Assembly: GCA_016871855.1 (NCBI GenBank)
Contig: VHBQ01000009.1
Span: 1-57,502 of the forward strand
DNA length: 57,502 bases
Direction: 5' to 3'
DNA from: Gemmatimonadota bacterium
Lineage (GTDB): Bacteria; Gemmatimonadota; Gemmatimonadetes; Gemmatimonadales; Gemmatimonadaceae
Under the pieces are notes generated by a model. The model was given only the letters and a program-made list of their open reading frames with translations, did no database searches and was not told the DNA's origin. A program made the position numbers and the translations under genes. Below, in pieces: positions 8,127-16,120 of this stretch. Position 1 is the first letter of the stretch. The number at the start of each line of letters is the position of its first letter.

Positions 8127-9041
8127 ATGCTCGATCCTCGCATCACCGAACATCGGAACCCGCGCACCGCCGCGATTGATCTGGCGTCGCACGAGGAGAT
8201 CGTCGCGCTCATCAACGCCGAAGACTCGCGAGTCCCGGCGGCCGTCGCCACGCAGTCGGCGCAGATCGCGGAGGCCATGCGCATCGCCGAGGAGACTTTC
8301 CGCGCCGGCGGGCGGCTGTTCTACGTTGGGGCGGGCACCTCTGGCCGTCTTGGGGTGCTTGATGCCTCCGAGTGTCCGCCCACTTTCGGCGTGGACCCGG
8401 AGATGGTGCAGGGGATCATCGCCGGCGGCCTGCCCGCGCTGACTCGCGCGCAGGAAGGGGCGGAAGACCGCCCGCAGGGAGGGCGCGACGATCTGGATCA
8501 AGCGGGAGTGCGCGCGGGTGATTTCGTGATTGGCATCGCGGCCAGCGGCACCACGCCGTATGTGCGCGCGGCGCTGGAGCACGGCCGCCGGATTGGCGCG
8601 CGCACCGCCATCGTCGCCTGCTCGCCGCCTCCGCCGGAGACGCTCGCCGCCGCCGATGTGGCCATCGTCGTCGTCACCGGCCCAGAGGTGGTGACTGGCT
8701 CGACGCGGATGAAGGCGGGGACGGCCACTAAGCTGGTGCTCAACACCATCACCACCGGCGCGATGATCCGCCTCGGCAAGACCTACGGCAACTTGATGGT
8801 GGATCTGCAGTCCACGAACGAGAAGCTCAAGGACCGCAGCGAACGCATTCTCCGGGAGGTCTGCGGCGTCACGCGCGAGGAAGCCCGCGCCCTCCTCGAG
8901 GCGTCGGGAAAGAGCGTGAAGCTCGCCGTCGTGATGCAGAAGCTCGGCGTCGATCGCGACGAGGCGGTTCGCCAGCTCGCCGCGCACGGCGGCGTCATTC
9001 GACGCGTCACCAACGACGAGCCGCCGCCGGTCCGTCCATGA
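8127..9041 (+). CDS. murQ: N-acetylmuramic acid 6-phosphate etherase
   Basis: MurQ cleaves the lactyl ether of MurNAc-6-phosphate to give GlcNAc-6-phosphate and D-lactate, a cytoplasmic step of cell-wall recycling. The 304-residue protein has a SIS sugar-phosphate domain with VGAGTSGRLGVLDASEC, where Glu82 in SEC is the expected catalytic residue, and the second signature GPEVVTGSTRMKAG. The ATG at 8127 matches the usual N-terminus (LDPRITEHRNP); upstream in-frame sequence is the divergent intergenic region. Its stop overlaps the anmK start (ATGA), and nagZ follows, so three consecutive recycling enzymes are encoded together. Confidence 0.96.
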   Translation: MLDPRITEHRNPRTAAIDLASHEEIVALINAEDSRVPAAVATQSAQIAEAMRIAEETFRAGGRLFYVGAGTSGRLGVLDASECPPTFGVDPEMVQGIIAGGLPALTRAQEGAEDRPQGGRDDLDQAGVRAGDFVIGIAASGTTPYVRAALEHGRRIGARTAIVACSPPPPETLAAADVAIVVVTGPEVVTGSTRMKAGTATKLVLNTITTGAMIRLGKTYGNLMVDLQSTNEKLKDRSERILREVCGVTREEARALLEASGKSVKLAVVMQKLGVDRDEAVRQLAAHGGVIRRVTNDEPPPVRP

Positions 9042-10186
9042 GCACCGCTACGCGGCCGCTCGTCCTCGTCGGACTGATGTCGGGGACGTCGCACGACGGC
9101 ATCAGCGCCGCCGTGGTGCGCTTCGTGCCGGGCGCGCGTGACGACCGACCGCTGCCCGAGCTGCTCGCCTTCGTGCAGCAGCCGTACGATGACGCCTTTC
9201 GCGCTCGGTTGCTCAGCGCCATCGCCACGCCGACGCATCCCGGGGACTACACACGCCTCGACTTCGAGCTCGGCGAGCGCCTGGGGGCGGCGGCGGTTGC
9301 CGCGATCGCTGAAAGCGGCGTGCCGCGTGCGGACGTGGACGCCGTTGCATCGCACGGTCACACCGTCTGGCACGACGCGCCGCGCGCCACGTGGCAATTC
9401 GGGCAGCCAGCGGCCATTGCCGAGCGCACGGGGCGCCCAGTCATCGCCGACTTCCGCACGCGCGATGTCGCCGCGGGAGGGCAGGGGGCGCCGCTCGTTC
9501 CCATCGCCGACGCGCTGCTGTTCGCCGGCCCCGACTGGCGCGCGCTGCAGAATATCGGCGGCATCGGTAACGTGACCATTGTCCCGCCGGGAGGCGGCGT
9601 GGAGGGCACGCGGGCATTCGACACGGGGCCCGGCGTGGGCGTCATCGACGCCGTCGTGCGCGTGCTGCGTTCCGACCTGCCGTATGATGTGGACGGCCGG
9701 CTGGCCGCCGCGGGCGACGCGATCGCCGACGTCGTCGACGCGGCGCTGACCCACCCGTATTTCAGCGCGCCGCCGCCCAAGAGCACGGGCCGCGAGCTGT
9801 TCACCCCCGCGTACGTGGCCGACTTCATGGCGCGCTGTCGCGCGGCGCGCGCGGGGTGCCGCGACGAGGATATCGTCGCCACCGCCGTGGAGCTTACCGC
9901 GCGCAGCATCCGGCTCTCGTTCGAGCGGTTCATCCCCGAGCCCGTGGCTGACCTGGTCGTCTCCGGCGGTGGGGCGCGGAATCCGGCGCTGGTGCGGCGT
10001 CTCGAGGCGCTGCTCGCTCCGCGCGCCGTGCGGCAGTTCGACGCGCTCTTCTTCGACGGCGATGCCAAGGAAGCGGTGGCCTTCGCTTTCCTTGGCTGGC
10101 TGCACCTGCGCGGGTTCGCCGGCAATGTGCCCGCGTGCACGGGCGCCCGCGGCCCCCGCGTGCTCGGCACCTACACGCCTGCCTGA
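9038..10186 (+). CDS. anmK: Anhydro-N-acetylmuramic acid kinase
   Basis: AnmK opens the 1,6-anhydro ring of anhydro-MurNAc and phosphorylates it to MurNAc-6-phosphate, the substrate of MurQ encoded just upstream. The 382 residues fit the family. The N-terminal phosphate loop LMSGTSHDGISAAVV carries a His where most members have Leu. Further motifs are NIGGIGNVT, AFDTGPG and the nucleotide-binding SGGGARNP near the C-terminus. It starts with ATG at 9038 overlapping the murQ stop by 4 bases, so translational coupling is likely. NagZ begins 4 bases after its stop. Confidence 0.96.
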   Translation: MSTATRPLVLVGLMSGTSHDGISAAVVRFVPGARDDRPLPELLAFVQQPYDDAFRARLLSAIATPTHPGDYTRLDFELGERLGAAAVAAIAESGVPRADVDAVASHGHTVWHDAPRATWQFGQPAAIAERTGRPVIADFRTRDVAAGGQGAPLVPIADALLFAGPDWRALQNIGGIGNVTIVPPGGGVEGTRAFDTGPGVGVIDAVVRVLRSDLPYDVDGRLAAAGDAIADVVDAALTHPYFSAPPPKSTGRELFTPAYVADFMARCRAARAGCRDEDIVATAVELTARSIRLSFERFIPEPVADLVVSGGGARNPALVRRLEALLAPRAVRQFDALFFDGDAKEAVAFAFLGWLHLRGFAGNVPACTGARGPRVLGTYTPA

Positions 10187-10190
10187 GCCG

Positions 10191-11639
10191 ATGCGGGAGC
10201 TGGGCCAGCACATCATCGCCGCGATCGGCTGGGATCGCGACCTGGCGTGGGCAGGCACGCGCGACGCCATCGACGAGGCGCTCGGCCTCGGCGTGGGCGG
10301 CATCCTCATTCATGGCGGGCCGCGCTTCGAGGTCGCCCAGCTTACTCGGGCGCTCCACGCCCATTCGTCGGTGCCGCTCCTTGTCGCCGCCGACATCGAG
10401 CGCGGCGCGGGGGAACGCTTCCCCGGCGCGGTCAGCCTGCCGCCCGCCGGCGCGCTCGCCGCGCTCGGCGAGGTGGATGCCGTGCGGCGCGCCGCGCGCA
10501 TCGCGGCGCGCGACGCCCGCGAACTGGGCATCAACTGGGCGCTCGGCCCCGTTTGCGATCTTGATCTCGACAACGGAAATCCCATCGTCGGTGCCCGCGG
10601 CTTCGGAGCTGACGCCGCGCGCGTCGCCGAGCTAAGCGCCGAGTGGATTGACGCCTGCCAGGCCGAGAGCGTGCTTGCCTGCGCCAAGCACTTTCCGGGG
10701 CACGGGCGCACGAGCGCCGATTCCCACGTGTCACTGCCGGTGCTCGACGAGAGCCTTACCGAACTGCTCGCCTCCGACCTCGTACCGTTTCAGGCGGCGG
10801 TGGACGGCGGCGTGGCGAGCGTCATGACCGCGCACGTTGCGCTGCCGCGTGTTGACCGCAGCGGCGCGCCCGTGACGCTGTCGGAGCCGGTCATCCGGCT
10901 GCTCCGCGAGGAGCTCGGGTTCGAGGGGCTCGTGGTCAGCGATGCGTTTGAGATGCGCGCCCTCGGCGCGGCGGCGGACGAGGGCGAGATCGCCGTGCGC
11001 GCGCTGGCCGCCGGATGCGATCTCCTGCTGGCGCCCGTCAGTCCGGCGCGCGTTGCGCAAGCCATCACCGACGCGGTGGCCGATGGGCGGCTCGATGGCG
11101 AACGGCTGGCCGCGGCACGCGCGCGCCGCGATTGGTGGGCCACGTGGGCGCGCTGGCTTCCCGACGTGCGCGGCCTGACGCTCGACGAGCGTACGTGGGC
11201 CAAGCAGGTGAGCGACCGCGTCGTGCGCGTGGTGCGCGGCCGCGTGCCCTGGCTGCCGCCGGCGTGCGAGGTCGTGGTCGTGGATGACGATCCGGCGAGC
11301 GCGGCGCCCTCGCGCTGGCCTTTCATCGCGGCGCTCGAAGCGCTCGGCCGCCGGGTCGCTGTCGTGCCGGGGGCGACGGAGCAGGGTGAGGGGGCGTTGG
11401 TGATCGCCGTCTTCGCCGACGTGCTGCCGGGCAAGGGGCACGCGGGGATCACGCCGCAGTCGCGGCTGACGGTGCGCCTCGCGGTGCAGGCGGCGCGCGC
11501 GATGCGCCGTGACACGCTCGTCGTGCTCTTCGGGCACCCGCGCCTTGCCAATGAACTGCCCGACGCGGCGCATCTGCTCTGCGCCTGGGCGGGCGACCGA
11601 GGGATGCAGGAGGCGGCGGCGCGGGCCTTGGTAACTTGA
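10191..11639 (+). CDS. nagZ: GH3 beta-N-acetylhexosaminidase (NagZ-like) with C-terminal domain
   Basis: This enzyme removes GlcNAc from GlcNAc-anhydroMurNAc muropeptides, supplying AnmK and MurQ. The GH3 barrel spans about residues 1-310: KHFPGHG (Lys166-His167), the flexible-loop Asp177/His179 dyad in DSHVSLP, and the nucleophile Asp251 in VVSDAFEM. There is no signal peptide, so it is cytosolic. At 482 residues it is longer than single-domain proteobacterial NagZ (about 340); the extra about 150 residues look like a partial GH3 C-terminal alpha/beta sandwich, as in Gram-positive two-domain enzymes. The ATG at 10191 directly follows the anmK stop. Confidence 0.92.
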   Translation: MRELGQHIIAAIGWDRDLAWAGTRDAIDEALGLGVGGILIHGGPRFEVAQLTRALHAHSSVPLLVAADIERGAGERFPGAVSLPPAGALAALGEVDAVRRAARIAARDARELGINWALGPVCDLDLDNGNPIVGARGFGADAARVAELSAEWIDACQAESVLACAKHFPGHGRTSADSHVSLPVLDESLTELLASDLVPFQAAVDGGVASVMTAHVALPRVDRSGAPVTLSEPVIRLLREELGFEGLVVSDAFEMRALGAAADEGEIAVRALAAGCDLLLAPVSPARVAQAITDAVADGRLDGERLAAARARRDWWATWARWLPDVRGLTLDERTWAKQVSDRVVRVVRGRVPWLPPACEVVVVDDDPASAAPSRWPFIAALEALGRRVAVVPGATEQGEGALVIAVFADVLPGKGHAGITPQSRLTVRLAVQAARAMRRDTLVVLFGHPRLANELPDAAHLLCAWAGDRGMQEAAARALVT

Positions 11640-11649
11640 GCCGCCAGCC

Positions 11650-11840
11650 TCACAGGAGAACACGGAGAACAGCAACGGCTTTACAGGAGAGCACGGAGAA
11701 GGCGGAGAACTGCCACTGCACTAATGCGGGTTAACTACAAATCGCCACGCGGACCTTCGCGTGGCGAGCGCAGTTCCCCCAAGAAGTTGTCGTTGCCTCT
11801 CTCCGTGATCTCCGCGGCCTCCTGTGAAGCCGTTGCCGTC
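11650..11840. repeat. Composite inverted repeat between convergent genes
   Basis: A 17-base arm (11673-11689) pairs with 11819-11835 with one mismatch. Outside and between lie GCACGGAGAA-type and CTCCGTG-type words in opposite orientations. At the centre is a perfect 9-bp hairpin (11743-11751 with 11758-11766). It separates nagZ from the convergent protease gene and could terminate both transcripts. Confidence 0.8.
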
Positions 11841-11860
11841 GGCGGTGAAGGCCGTTGCGG

Positions 11861-13258
11861 TTACGGCTTCACCACCCCACCGGCCTCGCCCGGCAGCTGC
11901 GCGATGAGCCGGTCGCTCGGCACGCTGTAGACGATGCGTCCCGCGGCCTCCGTGGGGCCGCCGTACACGACGCCGACGACGAGCCCGCGCTGGTCAAACA
12001 CCGGACCGCCGCTCGAGCCGTGCGCCACGTAGGCGTCCACCTGCAGGATGTCGGGAACCGACTTGCTCACGATGCCCGCCGTCAGCGTCGCGCGCGCGGT
12101 GACCGTGTCGATGGACCCGCCCATCCCGGCCGTCTCGTTGCCGAGCGGGAACCCGACGATCGCGATGGGCGCGCCGGGGCGCACGCCGCCGCTCGGACTC
12201 ACGCCAACCACGGTGGGGAAGGGGCCAGCGGCTTCGACCCTCAGGAACGCGAGGTCGTCGGTCGCGGACACTTTCACGATTCGCGCGGGGACCCAGCGGC
12301 GCGTGCCGTGGTACTGCACCGCGATGCGCGAGGGCGCGCCGCCGTCCGCCCCCTGCACCACGTGGCGATTGGTCACGATGAGCCCGTCGCGAGTGATGCC
12401 GAACCCGGTGCCGCCCTCGATGCTCTCGCCGCGTTCGACGACGATGAACGCCACCGCGCGCGTGTTCTGGTCGGCGATGCGCTCATAGTCCACCTTGCTC
12501 ACTGCGCCAGCGGCCGTCTGCCGCGCGTTCAGCTCGGCGATGCGCTGAGTCACCGCCTGCTGATCGCCGCCGGCACGCAGGACGGTGAGCAACGAGTCGC
12601 GTTCCTGCCGGATGCGCCCGACCTCGTTGGTCAGGCCATTGGCGCCGGCGCTGCCGCGCAACTGGGCGATGGCCGCGTTCTGGTCCTGCAACTCTCTGAG
12701 CAGCGCCTCGATGGTCGCGCGGTCGGCAGCCGAGTTGCGGCGGCTGAGCCATGCCAGACCAAGGCCGACGACGATGACCGCTGCGCCGAAGATGTAGAGC
12801 ATGCGGCGCAACTTCCCCGTCTGCACTTCCACGGCCTCGGCGATGCGCATCGTGGTGTCACGACGCGGCGGGGCGGGCTTGGACTCTGCAGCGGGTGGCA
12901 CACTCGCCTGCGCGGTGGGCGGCGGCGCGGCCGGTCGCGAGGTATCGGCGACAAAGTGGAATTCGAGCGTCGCTCCCGCGGCGCCGCCGAGCGCAATGAC
13001 ATCACCGTCAAACAACGCCCGTTCGCCGACCAGCGGTTGGCCGTTCACCTTCGTGCCGTTGCTGCTCCCCACGTCGCGCAGGGTGGCCGTGTCGCCGACG
13101 AGGCGGATTTCGGCGTGGCGTCCCGACACGTCGATATCCTTCGCCGCGTCGAGACGCAGGTCGTTCATCGGGTGGCGGCCGATGGCAATGACCGACTTGG
13201 TGAACGTCTCGCGGGCCCCAGCGCGGGCGCCGCTGGTGATGCGGAGCTCGATGGCCAT
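11861..13258 (-). CDS. FHA domain - transmembrane - trypsin-like serine protease
   Basis: This 465-residue protein joins three parts. An FHA phosphothreonine-binding domain lies at about residues 1-100 (GRHP, SGRHAEI, GSSNGTKVNG). One transmembrane helix (about 153-171) is followed by a coiled coil. A chymotrypsin/HtrA-fold protease domain ends the protein, with His299 (TNRHVV), Asp334 or Asp335 (DDLAFL) and Ser416 (GSSGGP), so the catalytic triad is complete. There is no PDZ domain. Topology puts FHA in the cytosol and the protease outside. It is the last gene of the kinase/phosphatase operon, with its ATG 7 bases after the PP2C stop, so its FHA domain probably reads phosphorylation set by the neighbouring kinase. 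Confidence 0.9.
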   Translation of the reverse strand: MAIELRITSGARAGARETFTKSVIAIGRHPMNDLRLDAAKDIDVSGRHAEIRLVGDTATLRDVGSSNGTKVNGQPLVGERALFDGDVIALGGAAGATLEFHFVADTSRPAAPPPTAQASVPPAAESKPAPPRRDTTMRIAEAVEVQTGKLRRMLYIFGAAVIVVGLGLAWLSRRNSAADRATIEALLRELQDQNAAIAQLRGSAGANGLTNEVGRIRQERDSLLTVLRAGGDQQAVTQRIAELNARQTAAGAVSKVDYERIADQNTRAVAFIVVERGESIEGGTGFGITRDGLIVTNRHVVQGADGGAPSRIAVQYHGTRRWVPARIVKVSATDDLAFLRVEAAGPFPTVVGVSPSGGVRPGAPIAIVGFPLGNETAGMGGSIDTVTARATLTAGIVSKSVPDILQVDAYVAHGSSGGPVFDQRGLVVGVVYGGPTEAAGRIVYSVPSDRLIAQLPGEAGGVVKP

Positions 13259-13265
13259 GGCGGCC

Positions 13266-14447
13266 TCAGCCCTTTAAGAGGTAAGCCCAGATGAGCCAGG
13301 CGGTCACGAGAACCGTGACGCCTATGAAGACGACTCGGACCTGTCGCTGCTGTTCCACGGTCAGCCGTGGCGTCGCGGCCGGCGCCGACGGCGGCGGCGC
13401 GATAGGCGTCGTCGACCGCGCGCCGCTGGCGGCCTCGTGATTGGGCGCGACCGGGATTTCCGTCTCCGCCGTGGTGACCAGCGACATCTCGAGCAGGGCG
13501 GCGTCCTGCATCGACTGCTCGATCGTCGCCGCGCTCACCGGCAGCGTCGCGCGCGCCTCAGCGGGCGAGACGTACGGCTGATGTCCAACGAAGTCGCCCT
13601 GAACCGGCGGCTCCAGGCCCTCGCCCTCGAACCTGGCGACGATGACGGTGATGTTGTCCGGGCCGCCGTTCTCGTTGGCGAGGTCGATGAGCGCCTTGCA
13701 CGTCGCCATCAGATCGGGCGCCTGCTCCGTCACGATGCGCGCGATGTCCGCCGAGCGCATCTGCCCCGACATTCCGTCGCTGCACAGCACGAGCACGTCG
13801 CCGCGTCGCACCTGCTGCGTGGTCAAATCCACCTTCACCTGCCCTTCGGGGCCGAGCGCCTGCAGGATGATGTTCCGGCGCTCGCTGGTCTCCGCTTCCT
13901 CGGCGGTCAGCTCACCCGCGTCGATGAGGCGCTGCACCAGGGACTGGTCCTTCGTCACCTGGATGGCCGTGCCGTTGCGCACCAGATACCCGCGGCTGTC
14001 ACCCACCTGGCACAGGTACAGACGATCCGCGAGCACGCCGGCGATGGTCGTGGTGGTCCCCATCCCGCGGTTCTCGGGATGGTCCATCGCGTAGCGGTGA
14101 ATGCGCGTGTTGGCGGCCTCGACCGCCCTGCGCAAGGCGTTGGCGAAGGTGTCGGCGTCGGTGGACGGCACGTTGCGCCACGTCTGGTCCAGCGCGTCAA
14201 GCACGACCTCGGTGGCCATCTGGCTGGCCACTTCCCCAGCGGCGGCGCCGCCCATGCCGTCGGCGACCATGAACAGCGAGCCGCGCTGCCCCGGGCGATG
14301 CTCGCGCACCTCTGGCTGGAGGGTCGCATTCATCGTGGTCAGGTCCGCCACGACGAAACAATCCTCGTTGTGCTCGCGCGTGCGGCCGACGTCCGTGCGC
14401 CCGAAGACGTGGACGACGATGTCGCCGTGGGCCGACGTGTCGGTCAC
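13266..14447 (-). CDS. PP2C-family Ser/Thr protein phosphatase with C-terminal membrane anchor
   Basis: This metal-dependent phosphatase would reverse Ser/Thr phosphorylation by the adjacent kinase. The 393-residue protein has PP2C motifs HNEDC, VADGMGGAAAGE, CSDGMSGQM and GGPDNITVIVARF, which supply the metal-binding aspartates. A linker of about 100 residues leads to a single hydrophobic helix at the extreme C-terminus, making it tail-anchored with the catalytic domain in the cytosol. The GTG at 14447 was chosen because it overlaps the kinase stop (GTGA) and matches the family start; the ATG 28 codons upstream lies inside the kinase gene. Confidence 0.93.
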   Translation of the reverse strand: MTDTSAHGDIVVHVFGRTDVGRTREHNEDCFVVADLTTMNATLQPEVREHRPGQRGSLFMVADGMGGAAAGEVASQMATEVVLDALDQTWRNVPSTDADTFANALRRAVEAANTRIHRYAMDHPENRGMGTTTTIAGVLADRLYLCQVGDSRGYLVRNGTAIQVTKDQSLVQRLIDAGELTAEEAETSERRNIILQALGPEGQVKVDLTTQQVRRGDVLVLCSDGMSGQMRSADIARIVTEQAPDLMATCKALIDLANENGGPDNITVIVARFEGEGLEPPVQGDFVGHQPYVSPAEARATLPVSAATIEQSMQDAALLEMSLVTTAETEIPVAPNHEAASGARSTTPIAPPPSAPAATPRLTVEQQRQVRVVFIGVTVLVTAWLIWAYLLKG

Positions 14448-16120
14448 GGGCAGATGCCTTCGATGGTGAGGTTCACCACGGAGAGCGTGCTGCCGCGGAC
14501 GAGGGGCTTGGCCTTTTCCATCATGCTGCAAGCATCGGGAATGTTGTCGAGTTTGTGATATGCGCGGCCAACCAGGTAGTACGCGTTGCCCTTCGTTTCG
14601 CCCGACAGCGACGGGATCAGGCCCTCGAGCTCGCTGACCAGCTGCTGCGCCGTGCCCTTCGTCAGGTCATCGTGCTGCGGCATCCATTTAGCCACAACGG
14701 CCGCCCCGCCGCCCGCCGGCGCCGAAACGGGAGGCGTCACCGGCGCCGCCCCACCCTGCGTACGACTCCCACCACCGGCCGGATTCACCGGTGTCTTCAT
14801 CTCCTGCACACCGCCCGCGGGCGCCGATGGCGAGGCCGACGGAGCAGCCGACTGCGGCTGACCCGCTGGCTGCTGGACGGCCGTGCTGTCGGCCGCGGGC
14901 GGCGTGTCTTTCGTACCGCCCAACATAACGTAGCTACCCCCGGCGAGGACTGCGACGCCGATCACAGCGGCGGCGATCATCGTCGCATTCGACTTCTTGG
15001 CGGGGACCGAAGCCGACGCGGGCGCCGCAGCGGCTGCTCCCTTGGCGGCGGGCGCGGCCACGGTCTTGCCGCCCTCACTCGGCGTCGCCACCCGCGTCTT
15101 CGGCACGCTCGCCGCCGGCGACGCGCTGAGCACCTGCGTCCCGGCCTCGGCGGCCTGCGACGCCGGCATGCTCTCGCACGCGGCCCACAACTCGCGCCCA
15201 AACTGCGCCGCGCTCTGATAGCGCTCGTTCGCGTCGCGGGAGAGGGCCTTGTCCATCACCGCCTGCACGTCGGCCGGCCAAGCCACGTCCGGCTTCATCT
15301 CGGCGAGCGTCTTGGGCTGCTCGACGAGGCGTGCAATCATCGCCTCCTGCGCCGACTCCGCGGGGAAGGGGAGCTTGCCCGTGAGGCAGTTGAACGCGAC
15401 CAGCGCGAGCGAGTAGATGTCGCTGCGGCCGTCGAGCTTGTCGCCGGCCAGCTGCTCGGGGCTCATGTACTCCGGCGTGCCGACGACGAGTCCGGTCTTG
15501 GTCACCTTCTGCGCGTCGCTGCTGTGCGCCTTGGCGATGCCGAAGTCCACGACCTTCGCGAGGTCCGTGCCGTCACGGTTCTTCGCGATCATGATGTTGT
15601 CGGGCTTCAGGTCGCGGTGCACGATCCCCGCGTCATGCGCCACCTGCAGCGCATCGGCGCTCTGGTGGATGATGCTCGCCGCGCGCGCCGGCGGCAGCGC
15701 GCCGTTCTTCTCGACCAGCGACGTCAGCGAGGTTCCCTCGATGAACTCCATCGCTAGGTAGATCAGCCCGTCGGGCGTTTCGCCAAAGTCGTAGATGGCG
15801 CAGATGTTCGGGTGGTTGAGCCGGCTCGCGTTCGATGCCTCGCGGTTGAAGCGCGCGATGGCGTCGGCGTCCTGGTTCATCCCGGGGTTCATCACCTTCA
15901 GGGCGCTCTTGCGCCCCATCTTCACGTGCTCGGCCAGATACACCTGCCCCATGCCGCCTTCGCCGAGCTTCTTCAGGATGTGGTAGCGATCGGCGACGAC
16001 GCTCCCCATCAGGTCGCTGCCGGCGCTCGCCGAGCGCAACGCCGTGCCGTCGCGCGGGCAGAAGCGTTCGCTGAGCGGGTACTCCGTCCCGCACGTCGGG
16101 CAGATTTTCTGGTCGCTCAC
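14444..16120 (-). CDS. Zinc-ribbon Ser/Thr kinase with transmembrane helix
   Basis: This 558-residue PknB-type kinase begins with a zinc ribbon (Cys7, Cys10, Cys21 and a fourth ligand that is not obvious). The kinase domain (about 46-310) has GEGGMGQVY, Lys75, HRDLKPDN (168-174), DFG (192-194) and GTPEYMSPEQ. An Ala/Pro/Thr-rich juxtamembrane stretch follows, then one transmembrane helix (381-400). The C-terminal about 160 residues outside the membrane contain a Pro/Gly/Thr-rich linker and a short helical domain resembling a TPR pair. The GTG start overlaps the FHA-protein stop by 4 bases. Context with PP2C and two FHA proteins indicates a complete write-erase-read signalling set. Confidence 0.94.
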   Translation of the reverse strand: MSDQKICPTCGTEYPLSERFCPRDGTALRSASAGSDLMGSVVADRYHILKKLGEGGMGQVYLAEHVKMGRKSALKVMNPGMNQDADAIARFNREASNASRLNHPNICAIYDFGETPDGLIYLAMEFIEGTSLTSLVEKNGALPPARAASIIHQSADALQVAHDAGIVHRDLKPDNIMIAKNRDGTDLAKVVDFGIAKAHSSDAQKVTKTGLVVGTPEYMSPEQLAGDKLDGRSDIYSLALVAFNCLTGKLPFPAESAQEAMIARLVEQPKTLAEMKPDVAWPADVQAVMDKALSRDANERYQSAAQFGRELWAACESMPASQAAEAGTQVLSASPAASVPKTRVATPSEGGKTVAAPAAKGAAAAAPASASVPAKKSNATMIAAAVIGVAVLAGGSYVMLGGTKDTPPAADSTAVQQPAGQPQSAAPSASPSAPAGGVQEMKTPVNPAGGGSRTQGGAAPVTPPVSAPAGGGAAVVAKWMPQHDDLTKGTAQQLVSELEGLIPSLSGETKGNAYYLVGRAYHKLDNIPDACSMMEKAKPLVRGSTLSVVNLTIEGICP

